A stretch of DNA of 64,000 bases from Methylotuvimicrobium alcaliphilum 20Z (GTDB lineage: Bacteria > Pseudomonadota > Gammaproteobacteria > Methylococcales > Methylomonadaceae): NCBI RefSeq assembly GCF_000968535.2, contig NC_016112.1:3844001-3908000 (forward strand). The letters are read 5' to 3'. The position numbers and the translations under genes are program-made. Of this stretch, positions 32,693-42,891 are shown piece after piece. Below the pieces are notes generated by a model. It did no database searches, was not told the origin of the DNA, and was given only the letters and a program-made list of their open reading frames with translations. Position 1 is the stretch's first letter. The number at the start of each line of letters is the position of its first letter.

Positions 32693-32733
32693 GTACTAAG
32701 AGGCTTAATGCCTTAAATATTGCGTCAAAATCT

Positions 32734-33102
32734 TTACTTAATTTCGACTGAAGCGCCTGCGTCTTCAAGATCCTTTTTGACCGCTTCGGCTTCATCTTTG
32801 CTTACGCCTTCTTTCAAAGTAGTCGGCACTCCTTCAACGGCGTCTTTGGCTTCTTTCAAGCCCAGACCCGTGATTCCGCGGACCGCTTTAATCGCGGCAA
32901 CTTTGTTGGCTCCGGCTGCAGTCAAAATAACATCGAATTCGGTTTGTTCTTCAGCCGCCGCAGCCGTCGCTGCCGCTGGAGCCGCAGCCATGACAGCCGC
33001 CGATACGCCGAATTTTTCTTCCATCGCTGAAATTAAATCAACGATTTCCATAACCGTCATGTTAGAGACCGCTTCCAAGATATCTTCTTGTGAAATTGCC
33101 AT
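32734..33102 (-). CDS. rplL: 50S ribosomal protein bL12 (L7/L12)
   Basis: This stalk protein recruits translation factors and is present in several copies per ribosome. The ATG at 33102 ([20 protein letters not shown]) gives 122 residues; the frame extends further upstream, but those residues overlap rplJ. It has an N-terminal dimerisation helix, then an alanine-rich hinge near residues 37-52 and a C-terminal domain ([20 protein letters not shown]). It lies 43 bases after rplJ. Confidence 0.98.
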   Translation of the reverse strand: MAISQEDILEAVSNMTVMEIVDLISAMEEKFGVSAAVMAAAPAAATAAAAEEQTEFDVILTAAGANKVAAIKAVRGITGLGLKEAKDAVEGVPTTLKEGVSKDEAEAVKKDLEDAGASVEIK

Positions 33103-33145
33103 TATGTATTCCTCTAAAATAGATGTAAAACTGGTTAAAAAAAGG

Positions 33146-33640
33146 TTATGCCGCTTCTTTAAGGTCTTTAAGTGCAGCCAATGTCCGTGCAAGCTTGCCA
33201 ACCGGCGCTTTCATGACCGACATCAACATGCTAATCCCTTGATCGCGCGTCGGCAGTTTTGCCAGTCTTTCAAGTTCGTTAGCATCATATGCCTGTCCAC
33301 CGATAGCCACTATTTTAGTGACGAGCTTGTTATGACTTTTTGCAAACTCATGGATTAATCTCGCCGCACAGCCTGGATCTTCCATCGAAAACGCTAACAA
33401 TAACGGACCGACTAAGCCCTCTTGCATGCATTCGAATTCTGTCCCGGCTATGGCTCTTTTTGCCAATGAGTTTTTCACAACCCGCAGATAAACACCCGTT
33501 TCTCTAGCGGTTTTCCGTAATTCGGTCATTTCCGACACGGTCAAACCACGATATTCCGCCGCGACGGCGGAATGGGCTTTAGCGGCGAATTCGGCAACCT
33601 CTTCGACGACAGCTTTCTTGCTATCTAAATTTAGTGCCAC
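33146..33640 (-). CDS. rplJ: 50S ribosomal protein uL10
   Basis: This is the base of the ribosomal stalk, anchoring bL12 dimers. The 164-residue product starts with GTG, with ggagg 6 bases upstream, and reads [37 protein letters not shown] lies near residue 31, and a C-terminal helix ([15 protein letters not shown]) binds bL12. A leader of 188 bases before the gene probably carries the L10-L12 autoregulatory site. Confidence 0.98.
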   Translation of the reverse strand: MALNLDSKKAVVEEVAEFAAKAHSAVAAEYRGLTVSEMTELRKTARETGVYLRVVKNSLAKRAIAGTEFECMQEGLVGPLLLAFSMEDPGCAARLIHEFAKSHNKLVTKIVAIGGQAYDANELERLAKLPTRDQGISMLMSVMKAPVGKLARTLAALKDLKEAA

Positions 33641-33828
33641 AATTTACCTCCGGTACATTTCTGATTTTTTGTCAGAATCAATAAAACGCATCTTTAAGTA
33701 GATGCCCCTTACGGTCCCTTTCACCAGCTTTGCGGCTCCAGCTCCCGTCTACGCAGGACGATTAAGTTTTACAACACCTGCGGTCTTTGACGGTTGCCGG
33801 TATTTCCGGCAACCCAAAGTTTCTGCCC
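33641..33828 (-). promoter_or_regulatory. rplJL mRNA leader, probable autoregulatory region
   Basis: This is the longest gap inside the rplK-to-rpoC part of the operon. On the minus strand it contains a stable stem (ttgccgg/ccggcaa, 33792-33811) and a longer structured region before the rplJ ribosome-binding site. In other bacteria the L10-L12 complex binds the equivalent leader to repress translation. I infer the same here from position and length, without a confirmed structure. Confidence 0.45.
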
Positions 33829-34524
33829 TTAACCGGCAAGTCCGCTCTGATCGATCCACAGTCCTGGGCCCATGGTCGAAGACAGCGTAATTTTCTTCAT
33901 ATACACGCCTTTTGCAGCACTCGGCTTGGCTTTGCGCAAATCGGCCAATAACGCTTCCAGATTTTGTTGAATGGCTGTCGCGTCAAAATCCACTTTACCG
34001 ATTGAGCAGTGGATGATCCCCGACTTGTCGGTCCGATAACGTACTTGCCCTGATTTTGCGTTTTTAACGGCGGTTGCGACATCCGGCGTAACCGTTCCGA
34101 CTTTTGGGTTTGGCATTAAGCCTCTTGGGCCCAAAATTTGCCCAAGCTGACCAACAACTCTCATTGCATCGGGAGAAGCGATCACTACGTCGAAATTCAT
34201 TTCGCCTTTTTTAACCTGATCGGCTAAATCGTCCATGCCGACGATGTCCGCACCCGCCTCTTTCGCCGCATCTGCATTGGCGCCTTGAGTAAATACAGCA
34301 ACTCTTACGGACTTACCGGTTCCATTCGGCAATACGGTAGCACCACGAACATTTTGATCGGATTTTCTTGGATCAACGCCTAAGTTGACACTGACATCGA
34401 TCGATTCGACAAACTTGCTGTTTCCTAGCTCTTTCAACAAACCAACCGCTTCGTCGACCGAGTATTGTTTGCTTCTATCTACTTTCGACTTAATCAGTTT
34501 TGCTTTTTTAGTCAGCCTTGCCAT
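33829..34524 (-). CDS. rplA: 50S ribosomal protein uL1
   Basis: This is the mobile L1-stalk protein that helps release deacylated tRNA, and a known repressor of the rplKA mRNA. It has 231 residues. The second domain includes [19 protein letters not shown] near 124-142 and the C-terminal [14 protein letters not shown]. Its start overlaps the rplK stop by one base (TAATG). Confidence 0.99.
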   Translation of the reverse strand: MARLTKKAKLIKSKVDRSKQYSVDEAVGLLKELGNSKFVESIDVSVNLGVDPRKSDQNVRGATVLPNGTGKSVRVAVFTQGANADAAKEAGADIVGMDDLADQVKKGEMNFDVVIASPDAMRVVGQLGQILGPRGLMPNPKVGTVTPDVATAVKNAKSGQVRYRTDKSGIIHCSIGKVDFDATAIQQNLEALLADLRKAKPSAAKGVYMKKITLSSTMGPGLWIDQSGLAG

Positions 34525-34955
34525 TACACGCCCTCCACATTGAGGCCCATACTACGAGCACTTCCGGCTATCGTTTTAACTGCCGCATCCAAGCTTGCCG
34601 CATTTAAATCTTCCATTTTTGTTTTGGCGATCTCTTCAAGCTGTTCACGCGTCACTGTGCCAATTTTCACTTTATTCGGCGTACTACTGCCGCTCTTTAC
34701 ACCAACAGCTTTCTTTAACAAAATCGAAGCAGGTGGAGTTTTAGTAATAAAGGTAAAACTACGATCGCTATAAACGGTAATAACAACCGGAATAGGCAAA
34801 CCTTTTTCTAACTCTTGAGTTTTTGCATTAAAGGCTTTACAAAACTCCATAATATTGACACCATGCTGACCTAATGCAGGTCCAACTGGTGGACTAGGGT
34901 TAGCTTCGCCCGCTTTTACTTGCAACTTTATGTATGCATTGATTTTTTTTGCCAT
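34524..34955 (-). CDS. rplK: 50S ribosomal protein uL11
   Basis: This is a 143-residue protein of the GTPase-associated centre. It has the proline-rich N-terminal domain [20 protein letters not shown] near 16-35, the target region of thiostrepton-type antibiotics, and the C-terminal rRNA-binding domain ending [14 protein letters not shown] terminator-like hairpin lies between it and nusG, so it may also have its own promoter. Confidence 0.99.
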   Translation of the reverse strand: MAKKINAYIKLQVKAGEANPSPPVGPALGQHGVNIMEFCKAFNAKTQELEKGLPIPVVITVYSDRSFTFITKTPPASILLKKAVGVKSGSSTPNKVKIGTVTREQLEEIAKTKMEDLNAASLDAAVKTIAGSARSMGLNVEGV

Positions 34956-35004
34956 TATTTACTCCAAATCGGGTGCAATCGCTTTTCAGCTCCCCTAATA
35001 AACA

Positions 35005-35036
35005 AAAATCCCGGACACAGTCATATCCAGGATTTT
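35005..35036 (-). terminator. Terminator-like hairpin between nusG and rplK
   Basis: On the minus strand an 11-bp imperfect stem (aaaatcctgga with tccgggatttt) is followed by TTTTGTTT. It would partly separate the secE-nusG transcript from rplK onward. I could not identify the promoter that would then be needed for rplK. Confidence 0.55.
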
Positions 35037-35055
35037 AAAAAATTTTTGACGCTTT

Positions 35056-35589
35056 TTATGATTTTTCAACTTGATTGAAGTCCAGCTCTACCGGTGTCGA
35101 CCTGCCAAAAATTAAAACCGAAATCCTAAGCTTACTTTTTTCGTAATTAACTTCTTCTATCGTTCCATTGAAATCCTTAAATGGACCGTCGTTTACTCTT
35201 ACGACTTCACCGACTTCAAATAAAACTTTTGGCCTTGGCTTATTAACCCCTTCTTCGACTCTATTTAAAATAGACATCGCCTCTTTTTCCGTAATGGGCG
35301 CCGGCTTGTCGGATGTTCCACCAATAAACCCAAGCACTCTAGGGACATCTCTAACCATATGCCATGTTTCATCAGTCAATTCCATCTGCACGAGAACATA
35401 ACCCGGAAAAAACTTCCGCTCGCTTTTACGCTGCTGCCCCATACGCATCTCGACAACTTCTTCTGTAGGCACAAGAATTTTGCCGAAATACTGCTCTAGA
35501 CCTTCCCGTTTTATCCTTTCCTCTAATGCCTCTTTAACTTTATTTTCAAAGTTTGAATAAGCATGAACAACATACCAACGAAGTGCCAT
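35056..35589 (-). CDS. nusG: Transcription elongation and antitermination factor NusG
   Basis: NusG binds the RNA polymerase clamp and links it to Rho or to the ribosome through uS10. The 177-residue product has an NGN domain ([20 protein letters not shown] at the N-terminus and [20 protein letters not shown] near 64-83) and a C-terminal KOW domain ([19 protein letters not shown] near 125-143). It lies 3 bases after secE. Confidence 0.99.
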   Translation of the reverse strand: MALRWYVVHAYSNFENKVKEALEERIKREGLEQYFGKILVPTEEVVEMRMGQQRKSERKFFPGYVLVQMELTDETWHMVRDVPRVLGFIGGTSDKPAPITEKEAMSILNRVEEGVNKPRPKVLFEVGEVVRVNDGPFKDFNGTIEEVNYEKSKLRISVLIFGRSTPVELDFNQVEKS

Positions 35590-35592
35590 TTA

Positions 35593-35970
35593 TTAGCCTC
35601 CTTGACCGGTTAATAAACGAACACCCCAGAATAAAAACATATCAAGCAACCAAAGTATCACACCAACGACAAGCACCATTGCAAAGACCAGTAAAGTCGT
35701 TCGCATGGTTTCTTGGCGCGTCGGCCAAACCACTTTTCTTACTTCTTGCTTTGACTCCAGAGCAAAAGCCCAAAAACCCTGACCTACTTGAGTAGTCAAC
35801 ATGAGCCCCATTGCAATTAGAACAATTACGACTAATGAGAGAACCCTATATAATAACGAGTATTCGGAAAAGTAGTAAAAGCCCGCAAGACCTGCAATAA
35901 CAAAAACAATTGAGAAAACTTGCTTAACAACATCACCTACCGATGCTGAGGATTCAACTTGTGTACTCAT
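35593..35970 (-). CDS. secE: Preprotein translocase subunit SecE
   Basis: SecE clamps the SecY channel. The 125-residue product is the long gammaproteobacterial form with three hydrophobic segments (near 17-32, 38-58 and 92-112). The conserved cytoplasmic amphipathic region QEVRKVVWPTRQETMRTTLL lies before the last segment. It opens the secE-nusG pair, downstream of tRNA-Trp. Confidence 0.98.
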   Translation of the reverse strand: MSTQVESSASVGDVVKQVFSIVFVIAGLAGFYYFSEYSLLYRVLSLVVIVLIAMGLMLTTQVGQGFWAFALESKQEVRKVVWPTRQETMRTTLLVFAMVLVVGVILWLLDMFLFWGVRLLTGQGG

Positions 35971-36008
35971 GATTGTTATTACGATTTATAGTTATTGTAT
36001 TTTTCTGA

Positions 36009-36084
<76 letters not shown>

Positions 36085-36122
36085 AATTCAGAAAATATTA
36101 AAATTGTTACTGAGTGCTTTCG

Positions 36123-37313
36123 TTATTCAATAATCGAAGCAACAACGCCCGCGCCAACGGTACGACCACCTTCACGAACCGCGAATCGCAAGCCTTCTTC
36201 CATCGCAATCGGAGCAATTAATTTCACTTCAACATTGACGTTATCGCCCGGCATCACCATTTCCACGCCTTCCGGAAGATCGACCGCTCCAGTCACATCC
36301 GTTGTTCTGAAATAAAATTGTGGACGATAGCCATTAAAGAATGGTGTATGACGCCCGCCTTCGTCTTTCGATAATACGTAGATTTCCGCTTTGAAATGCG
36401 TATGCGGATTAATGGTACCTTTGTGCGCCAAGACTTGTCCGCGTTCGACTTCGTCTCTTTTGGTGCCTCTTAACAAGACCCCAACGTTATCGCCCGCTTG
36501 GCCTTGATCCAATAACTTACGGAACATTTCCACGCCGGTGCAGGTTGTCGTCGTAGTCGGTCTAATTCCGACAATTTCAATCTCTTGCCCAACCTTAATG
36601 ATTCCACGCTCGACACGTCCGGTAACCACGGTGCCGCGTCCGGAAATCGAGAACACGTCCTCAATCGGCATCAGGAACGGCTGATCAATCGCTCGCTCAG
36701 GCTCCGGAATATAGCTATCTAAGGCTTCGACCAGCTTAAGGATCGATGGCACGCCGATATCACTGGTATCGCCCTCCAGCGCTTTTAACGCCGAGCCGAT
36801 AACTAACGGAGTATCGTCGCCCGGAAATTCGTACATGTCCAATAATTCTCTGACTTCCATTTCCACTAATTCGATTAATTCGGCATCATCCACCATATCG
36901 GCTTTATTCAAATAAACCACGATATACGGAACACCTACTTGACGTGCCAACAATATATGCTCACGAGTTTGCGGCATCGGGCCGTCGGCCGCCGAACAGA
37001 CCAGGATCGCGCCATCCATTTGCGCCGCACCGGTAATCATGTTTTTGACGTAGTCGGCATGACCCGGGCAATCCACATGCGCATAGTGACGGTTTTCCGA
37101 TTCGTACTCTACGTGAGCCGTTGCGATTGTAATACCACGCTCGCGCTCTTCGGGGGCGTTATCAATTTGATCGTAGGCCTTGTAAACACCTCCACGCGCA
37201 TCCGCCATCACTTTTGTCAATGCCGCGGTCAATGTGGTTTTACCATGATCGACGTGACCGATGGTTCCTACGTTTACGTGTGGTTTTTTACGTTCGAATT
37301 TTTCTTTGGACAT
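36123..37313 (-). CDS. tuf: Elongation factor Tu (copy 2)
   Basis: This is the second EF-Tu gene. Its 396-residue protein is identical to copy 1 at 19875-21065, with the same GTPase motifs ([18 protein letters not shown]). The DNA is the same from the start codon to within about 20 bases of the stop. There the codons for the final Ala-Ser-Ile-Ile-Glu differ silently. Flanking sequences are unrelated. It sits between tRNA-Thr and tRNA-Trp, so it is co-transcribed with tRNAs, as tufB is in many gammaproteobacteria. Confidence 0.99.
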   Translation of the reverse strand: MSKEKFERKKPHVNVGTIGHVDHGKTTLTAALTKVMADARGGVYKAYDQIDNAPEERERGITIATAHVEYESENRHYAHVDCPGHADYVKNMITGAAQMDGAILVCSAADGPMPQTREHILLARQVGVPYIVVYLNKADMVDDAELIELVEMEVRELLDMYEFPGDDTPLVIGSALKALEGDTSDIGVPSILKLVEALDSYIPEPERAIDQPFLMPIEDVFSISGRGTVVTGRVERGIIKVGQEIEIVGIRPTTTTTCTGVEMFRKLLDQGQAGDNVGVLLRGTKRDEVERGQVLAHKGTINPHTHFKAEIYVLSKDEGGRHTPFFNGYRPQFYFRTTDVTGAVDLPEGVEMVMPGDNVNVEVKLIAPIAMEEGLRFAVREGGRTVGAGVVASIIE

Positions 37314-37351
37314 TTTACTTTCCCGAAAAAGCTTTTATTGTTGCAAATTTA

Positions 37352-37427
<76 letters not shown>

Positions 37428-37444
37428 AGAAACCACCGATCATC

Positions 37445-37518
37445 TGGAGCGGGTGATGGGAATCGAACCCACGTGACCAGCTTGGAAGGCTGGAGTTCTA
37501 CCATTGAACTACACCCGC
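37445..37518 (-). tRNA. tRNA-Gly (TCC)
   Basis: This is a 74-base minus-strand tRNA. The acceptor is gcgggtg/cacccgc, the anticodon stem ccagc/gctgg has loop cttccaa (anticodon TCC), and CCA is encoded. It is separated by 17 bases from tRNA-Thr and 20 from tRNA-Tyr. Confidence 0.96.
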
Positions 37519-37538
37519 AATCTTATATACAAACAGGA

Positions 37539-37623
37539 TGGTGGAGGGGGGAGGATTCGAACCTCCGAAGGCAGAGCCGGCAGATTTACAGTCTGATCCC
37601 TTTGGCCACTCGGGAACCCCTCC
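37539..37623 (-). tRNA. tRNA-Tyr (GTA)
   Basis: This is an 85-base tRNA with the long variable arm of tyrosine tRNAs. The anticodon loop is ctgtaaa (GTA) and CCA is encoded. The outermost pair of the anticodon stem appears to be a U-C mismatch where E. coli has G-C. It is the first gene after a strong promoter. Confidence 0.96.
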
Positions 37624-37641
37624 AAAACCAGGAAGCAGGCC

Positions 37642-37670
37642 ATTCTCACAAAACCCGATAGTTTTGTCAA
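37642..37670 (-). promoter_or_regulatory. Promoter of the tRNA-Tyr-Gly-Thr-tuf-tRNA-Trp operon
   Basis: On the minus strand a perfect TTGACA (37670-37665) is followed after 17 bases by GAGAAT (37647-37642), then a GC-rich stretch of the kind seen at stringently controlled stable-RNA promoters. The predicted start is about 12 bases before tRNA-Tyr. Confidence 0.75.
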
Positions 37671-37791
37671 CAAGAACAACCTATTTTTTTGCATTTTTGC
37701 CATCATTAAAAACCGACAAAAATACAACTTATAAACTTTTTAGTATTATATTTGCCCGCATATTGGCAGCCACGGGCAGAGCATTAATCGA

Positions 37792-38412
37792 TTATTCTTC
37801 AGTTTCCGAATCAGTCTCGGTCTTCTCAACCTTTGGCGGCACAATCGTCACCACTGAAACATCCGCATCATGATCGTCGCCGTGCGACAACGCTAAGAAC
37901 TCAACACCTTTCGGCGCACTTAACTGAGAAACATGCAAAGATTGACCGAGATCCAAGCTAGCGAGATCCACCTCGATATACTCAGGGAGATCTTCCGGCA
38001 AACAAGCCACCTCTATGTCGACTAAGCTATGCATAACCACTCCGCCTACTTTAGCGCCAACACATATTTCTTCATTGATAAAATGAAGAGGCACTTGCGC
38101 CTTCAGCTTCTCATTTGCTTTTACTCGCAAAAAATCCAAATGCAACACCTTAGCTTTAGCCGGATGTCTTTGCACGGACTTTAGAATTGCTTTTTGCACC
38201 TTGCCTGCGACAACCACATCTAAGATATGCGAATAAACAGCTTCATGAGCAAGATGCTTAACAACTTCATTGTGATCCAAAACCAACATTTCAGGACCAG
38301 CTTCTCCGCCGTAAATTACCGCCGGAACTTTTCCTTGTCGACGAACCGACTTAGCATAAGCAGTCCCCGGCCTTTCCCGAGCTTCCGCCACAAATTCAAA
38401 TACGCTTGACAT
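37792..38412 (-). CDS. rplY: 50S ribosomal protein bL25, long CTC form
   Basis: This is a 5S rRNA-binding protein of the general stress CTC type. The ATG at 38412 has a ggag site 6 bases upstream and gives 206 residues, so it has the extra C-terminal domain that the short E. coli L25 lacks. The L25 domain covers about residues 1-95 (GKVPAVIYGGEAGPEMLVLD near 28-47). The second domain follows and the last 20 residues are acidic. It follows prs on the same strand, as in Pseudomonas. Confidence 0.97.
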   Translation of the reverse strand: MSSVFEFVAEARERPGTAYAKSVRRQGKVPAVIYGGEAGPEMLVLDHNEVVKHLAHEAVYSHILDVVVAGKVQKAILKSVQRHPAKAKVLHLDFLRVKANEKLKAQVPLHFINEEICVGAKVGGVVMHSLVDIEVACLPEDLPEYIEVDLASLDLGQSLHVSQLSAPKGVEFLALSHGDDHDADVSVVTIVPPKVEKTETDSETEE

Positions 38413-38454
38413 TACATTCTCCAAAGCTGTGCATCTATACACTTCGCTAATTTA

Positions 38455-39408
38455 TCAATCCACATACAACGAGCTAACCGACTCGCCGACAGCGATACGT
38501 CTTATCGTTTCCGCCAACATCTCAGCAACGCTGAGCTGCCTAATTTTACCAATGCGGCTTGCTTCTAAGCTTAACGGTATCGTATCGGTTACGACCAATT
38601 CATCCAAAACCGAATCCTTCAAATTATCAATTGCTCTTCCGGAAAGAACAGCATGCGTACAGTAAGCCACAACCTTGACCGCACCATGATCTTTCAATGC
38701 TTCCGCCGCATGACATAGAGTGCCTGCCGTATCGACCAGATCGTCGACCATAACACAGGTACGACCCTCAACATCGCCGATGATATGCATTATCTCGGAG
38801 ACATTTGCTTTCGGACGTCTTTTATCTATTATTGCTAGATCAGCATCATCCAGCCGTTTAGCCAGAGCTCTAGCCCTAACAACCCCACCCACATCGGGCG
38901 AGACCACTATCAGATCCTTATACTTTTGCCGCCAAACATCGCCTAGCAAAATCGGCGAAGCGTAGACATTATCTACCGGTATATCAAAAAAACCTTGGAT
39001 TTGATCCGCATGAAGATCAACAGTGAGCACCCGGTCCGCCCCGGCCTCACCTATCATTTTGGCGACCAATTTAGCACTGATAGGAACCCTTGCGGAACGC
39101 GAACGCCTATCCTGCCTTGCATAACCATAATACGGCATAACCGCCGTTATTCGAGATGCCGATGCGCGATGAAATGCATCGATCATCACCAGCAGCTCCA
39201 TTAAATTCTCATTAGTAGGAGAACAAGTCGGCTGAATGACAAACACATCCTTGCCTCTTATGTTTTCCTCAACCTCAACAGCAATCTCTCCATCACTGAA
39301 TCGACCAACCGCAGCCATACCGAGGCGCATACTAAGCTTTTTAACAATACCTTCCGACAACGCCCGATTTGCATTACCAGAAAACACCATTAAAGAGGCG
39401 TCACTCAT
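38455..39408 (-). CDS. prs: Ribose-phosphate pyrophosphokinase (PRPP synthetase)
   Basis: It makes PRPP from ribose 5-phosphate and ATP for nucleotide, histidine, tryptophan and NAD synthesis. The 317-residue class I enzyme has [20 protein letters not shown] near 97-116. The PRPP-binding loop [13 protein letters not shown] is near residue 220, and the [18 protein letters not shown] region is present. It is flanked by tRNA-Gln upstream and rplY downstream, both on the same strand. Confidence 0.99.
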   Translation of the reverse strand: MSDASLMVFSGNANRALSEGIVKKLSMRLGMAAVGRFSDGEIAVEVEENIRGKDVFVIQPTCSPTNENLMELLVMIDAFHRASASRITAVMPYYGYARQDRRSRSARVPISAKLVAKMIGEAGADRVLTVDLHADQIQGFFDIPVDNVYASPILLGDVWRQKYKDLIVVSPDVGGVVRARALAKRLDDADLAIIDKRRPKANVSEIMHIIGDVEGRTCVMVDDLVDTAGTLCHAAEALKDHGAVKVVAYCTHAVLSGRAIDNLKDSVLDELVVTDTIPLSLEASRIGKIRQLSVAEMLAETIRRIAVGESVSSLYVD

Positions 39409-39448
39409 TCAGGTACTCCTAGATTGAATTAATTCGCTATTTAGGTAA

Positions 39449-39523
39449 TGGCTGGGCCGCCAGGATTCGAACCTGGGTATGCGGGGATCAAAACCCCGTG
39501 CCTTACCGCTTGGCGACGGCCCA
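39449..39523 (-). tRNA. tRNA-Gln (TTG)
   Basis: This is a 75-base minus-strand tRNA. The acceptor is tgggccg/cggccca, the anticodon stem cgggg/ccccg has loop ttttgat (anticodon TTG), and CCA is encoded. It is only 24 bases downstream of ispE, so it is probably transcribed from the lolB-ispE operon. GatCAB, which can act on mischarged Glu-tRNA-Gln, is also encoded in this window. Confidence 0.96.
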
Positions 39524-39547
39524 ATTACTTAGATATACTTACCAGTC

Positions 39548-40396
39548 TTAAGCACCATTCAGACTTGAGTACAACGGAGACCTGTTTATTCCCTTACACA
39601 GATAAGATTGCCACTTTTTGCTAAGCGGCAAATACGCTTTTTTAGCTGCCAACTCTGTATCAAACTGAGCAAAAACGCATGCTCCTGTACCTGTCAACCT
39701 TGCTTCGGAAAATATCGACAATTCTCTCAAAGCCCTATCAACAGACGGGTAAAGCTTCCGAACAACGCCTAAACAATCGTTTTGGTGCTGCCCTGCAATA
39801 AAGTCGGCTATTTTGATTGATTTACTATCCCTTGTCAAATCTTTTGATGAAAAAATTTCCTTGGTATCGACATGACAATCCGGCTTCAGCACTACGATCC
39901 ATTTTTCCGGCACCTCAATCTTCTGAAACACCTCGCCAACGCCTTCCGCCCAGGCACTATGACCGAAAACAAAAATCGGCACGTCCGCGCCCAGCCGCAA
40001 GCCTAACTGCATCAGCCGCTCACGGGAAAGCCCTAACCGCCACAAATTATTAAGCGCTACCAATGTCGTTGCCGCATCGGAACTCCCCCCACCTAAACCG
40101 CCTCCCATAGGCAAGTGTTTTTCAATCTCGATGACAACCCCACCCTCATAACCGGTTTCTTCTTTTAGCAACTGAGCAGCCCTAAAAGTTAAATCATCAG
40201 CCTCAGGAACCCCGGGGAGCGGATTACGCAAAGAAATCACCGAATCATTTACTGGGCGAAACACCAACCAATCGCACAAATCAATGAATTGGAATACTGT
40301 TTGTAGCAAGTGATACCCATCTTCCCTTTGCCCCACTATTCTCAACATTAAATTCAATTTTGCCGGCGCTGGCCATCTCTTATACACCTCACTCAT
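39548..40396 (-). CDS. ispE: 4-diphosphocytidyl-2-C-methyl-D-erythritol kinase
   Basis: This is a GHMP-family kinase of the non-mevalonate isoprenoid pathway. The 282-residue protein starts with the substrate-binding strand WPAPAKLNLMLRIVGQREDG. Its glycine-rich ATP loop is LPMGGGLGGGSSDAATTLVA near 94-113, and the C-terminal GTGACVFAQF motif is present. Its start overlaps the lolB stop by 8 bases, a coupling often seen in gammaproteobacteria. Confidence 0.98.
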   Translation of the reverse strand: MSEVYKRWPAPAKLNLMLRIVGQREDGYHLLQTVFQFIDLCDWLVFRPVNDSVISLRNPLPGVPEADDLTFRAAQLLKEETGYEGGVVIEIEKHLPMGGGLGGGSSDAATTLVALNNLWRLGLSRERLMQLGLRLGADVPIFVFGHSAWAEGVGEVFQKIEVPEKWIVVLKPDCHVDTKEIFSSKDLTRDSKSIKIADFIAGQHQNDCLGVVRKLYPSVDRALRELSIFSEARLTGTGACVFAQFDTELAAKKAYLPLSKKWQSYLCKGINRSPLYSSLNGA

Positions 40397-40976
40397 GCGT
40401 ATTCCATTGATCTATGATTAGCTTTAATTTCACTTCCGGATTAGAAACATCGATTTTATAGGGTAACAGCCCTCGATCAGTTTTTTGCATCTTTCTATAT
40501 CGTATCGTCCAGTTGTCCTGGATAAAACCATTACCAATATTTTCGAACGACTCATTGGGATCGGTCAAGCCTACAACCCAGTAGCGCAATGATCTTAATG
40601 GCACATAAAAACCTAATTGCTCGGTTATAAACTCATCGGACCAATCATAATATCTAACCGCACCACCGCCTCGATCGACGTCGACATAATCATCGGCAAT
40701 ATGAATATCCACTGCCCCTTGACCGAATGGCCCCGAAACTCGAATCATCTCTTCGCTATCCGCACGCCGCCATTCTATTGCGGCAGTCCACGAATCATGT
40801 TGAGCCGTTAACGATACACGCCCATCCAGACTCCATTCCCGCAATTGATAAAACTCACCTCGACCAAGCTCCGAATAAGCCGCCAAATCTTTAATCGGCG
40901 AAGTCGAACATCCCGTTAAAACCGATAGAACCAATACCGACCATCCATAGCGAGATTTTGTGTATTGTTTTCTCAT
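40389..40976 (-). CDS. lolB: Outer-membrane lipoprotein receptor LolB
   Basis: LolB takes lipoproteins from LolA and inserts them into the outer membrane. The 195-residue precursor has a lipobox LTGC with Cys23 and Ser at +2, which directs it to the outer membrane. The mature part shows the LolB pattern, including WSLDGRVSLTAQHDSWTAAI near 48-67, RYWVVGLTDPN near 131 and QDNWTIRY near 155. It overlaps both the upstream TPR lipoprotein gene (4 bases) and ispE (8 bases). Confidence 0.95.
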   Translation of the reverse strand: MRKQYTKSRYGWSVLVLSVLTGCSTSPIKDLAAYSELGRGEFYQLREWSLDGRVSLTAQHDSWTAAIEWRRADSEEMIRVSGPFGQGAVDIHIADDYVDVDRGGGAVRYYDWSDEFITEQLGFYVPLRSLRYWVVGLTDPNESFENIGNGFIQDNWTIRYRKMQKTDRGLLPYKIDVSNPEVKLKLIIDQWNTHE

Positions 40977-42739
40977 TCAGCATCAAGAATGCGCTGCTGA
41001 AAATCCAAAAGATATTCATCGTCCGGCGATATTTTTATCGTCTGTTCGAATAATTTCTTCGCTTCATCCCTACGACCCAAGACCCACAAGACCTCCGCCA
41101 AATGCGCCGCAATTTCGTTTTCTTGCTGCTTGGAATAAGCCTTCTGCAAATATTCTAAAGCCTTTTCATAATTCCCCAGCTTAAATTGCAGCCATCCATA
41201 GCTATCAATAATGACCGCCTCATCCGGCTGCAATTCCAGAGCCTTTTCAAGATACACCAGCGCCTCTTCGTAACGGTCGGTTCTATCCGCCAAGGTATAG
41301 CCCAATGCGTTCAAAGCACTCACATCATCGGGATACTGAGCCAGTATCCTTCTTAAATCTTGCTCCAGTACGTCGAGGCGATCAATACGTTCCGAGACCA
41401 AAGCCCGAGTATATAACAATTCTTTTTGATCGGGCATTTCTTCAATTGCCTTGCTCAACAAATCGAATGCCTTGATATATTGCTTTTGTTCGTTATAAAA
41501 CTCCGCCTCTAACAACAGCGCTCGCATCTTTTCATCGGACGAACGCGCGCGAAGCCGACTTAATCGCTCAGATGCCTCTTCAAATTGCTTATCCTTAATC
41601 AGCAGCGATATTCCCGCAGCCGCGGCATCGAAACGCAAGCTTCCCCTCGAGACCCTATCGAACCAAACCAGCGCCTCGCTATTTCTGCCATCCCGAACCG
41701 CAATTCTGCCTAGGTAAAAGCTTGCCTGATCACTCCATTCGGGATAAGGAGTTAAGCTCTTAAACAAAGACTCTGCTTTATCGTCTCGCTCCATCTGTAA
41801 ATTAACCAACGCCAAAGAAAAACGCGATTCAAAATCCTCCGGCTCCTGATCAATGATTTCAAGATACAACTTGCCGGCTTCTTCATACTCGCCCAACTTA
41901 ACTAAGACTTGAGCCAACAACTTCTTAACCTTCAAGCTATCCTGATTTTGCTCTGATAAATCCGCGAGATAAACCCTTGCATTATCTAAATCTCCTGAGA
42001 AAGCCGCAATCTGCGCCCTAAACAACAAAGCCTTTTCCCAATCCGGTCGCAATTCAATGGCCTGATCAATTTTTCGTTGCGCCAAAACATTACTGTTTAA
42101 CTGCATTGCCAACATGGCTTGAATAAAATAAACAGCGGCTTCTTCCGGTCTTTGCTCGGCAAGATCTTCCAATACGTCATATACGAAAGCGGTATTGCCT
42201 TTTTGACCCAATGCTCTAATTAACTCAACAACCGCATCCTCAAAACCTTCCGAATCCATGTCCAACAAAAAGAGAGCGTGCTCGATAGCCGAAGGCTTTA
42301 CTTCCTTTCTTAAGGCCGATAGCAAGGCAATTTTTCTAGCCGTTAAATTATCCGGCTCTTGTTGCAACCAAAGCGCAACAGCCTCATCGCCTCGCTCGCT
42401 ATCTTTAATGTAAAGAGCAATCTTCGCAGCACGCTCGGCCAATCTAACATCATTAACCCGTTTTGCGGCCTCGAGATACCCTTCCAGAGCAACATCGTAC
42501 TGCCCTCTTTGACCGGCAATTTCAGCGGCCAGCAACATGTACATGATATCCGGTTCAATTGCTGTTATAGGCTCCGCTGATTCGACACCTTGCTCGTCAT
42601 GAGAGCTTTGTGAATACTCGTCAAGCTCATCCATGGCTCGCCCTCTTTCCTGAGAGGAACCGCAACCACTAAGAAAAACAAGGGCTATCACGGCAATTAA
42701 CTTATAATTCGACACACTCACATCCTTCATATTTTGCAA
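40973..42739 (-). CDS. TPR outer-membrane lipoprotein, LbcA-like
   Basis: This is a 588-residue lipoprotein with lipobox LSGC (Cys26) and many tetratricopeptide repeats from about residue 60 to the end. The clearest are AEFYNEQKQYIKAFDLLSKA, DRYEEALVYLEKALELQPDE and GNYEKALEYLQKAYSKQQ. Its place, between divergent hemA and lolB-ispE-prs, is that of Pseudomonas LbcA, a scaffold that recruits the CtpA protease for cell-wall hydrolase turnover. Function is inferred from synteny and architecture only. An ATG three codons in (MKDVSV) may be the true start. Confidence 0.8.
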   Translation of the reverse strand: MQNMKDVSVSNYKLIAVIALVFLSGCGSSQERGRAMDELDEYSQSSHDEQGVESAEPITAIEPDIMYMLLAAEIAGQRGQYDVALEGYLEAAKRVNDVRLAERAAKIALYIKDSERGDEAVALWLQQEPDNLTARKIALLSALRKEVKPSAIEHALFLLDMDSEGFEDAVVELIRALGQKGNTAFVYDVLEDLAEQRPEEAAVYFIQAMLAMQLNSNVLAQRKIDQAIELRPDWEKALLFRAQIAAFSGDLDNARVYLADLSEQNQDSLKVKKLLAQVLVKLGEYEEAGKLYLEIIDQEPEDFESRFSLALVNLQMERDDKAESLFKSLTPYPEWSDQASFYLGRIAVRDGRNSEALVWFDRVSRGSLRFDAAAAGISLLIKDKQFEEASERLSRLRARSSDEKMRALLLEAEFYNEQKQYIKAFDLLSKAIEEMPDQKELLYTRALVSERIDRLDVLEQDLRRILAQYPDDVSALNALGYTLADRTDRYEEALVYLEKALELQPDEAVIIDSYGWLQFKLGNYEKALEYLQKAYSKQQENEIAAHLAEVLWVLGRRDEAKKLFEQTIKISPDDEYLLDFQQRILDAE

Positions 42740-42891
42740 TACAGTTTTGCAATAGATTAGCAGAAAAACATTTCAGTTCGGATAGTTGTTTTAATGCATT
42801 TGAATAAAACTTAATTATTTAATTAAAATATTAAAAAATTTGACTAAAAAAATAATTTTGGCAAACAATGGCGCGCCATTAAAAACTAACT

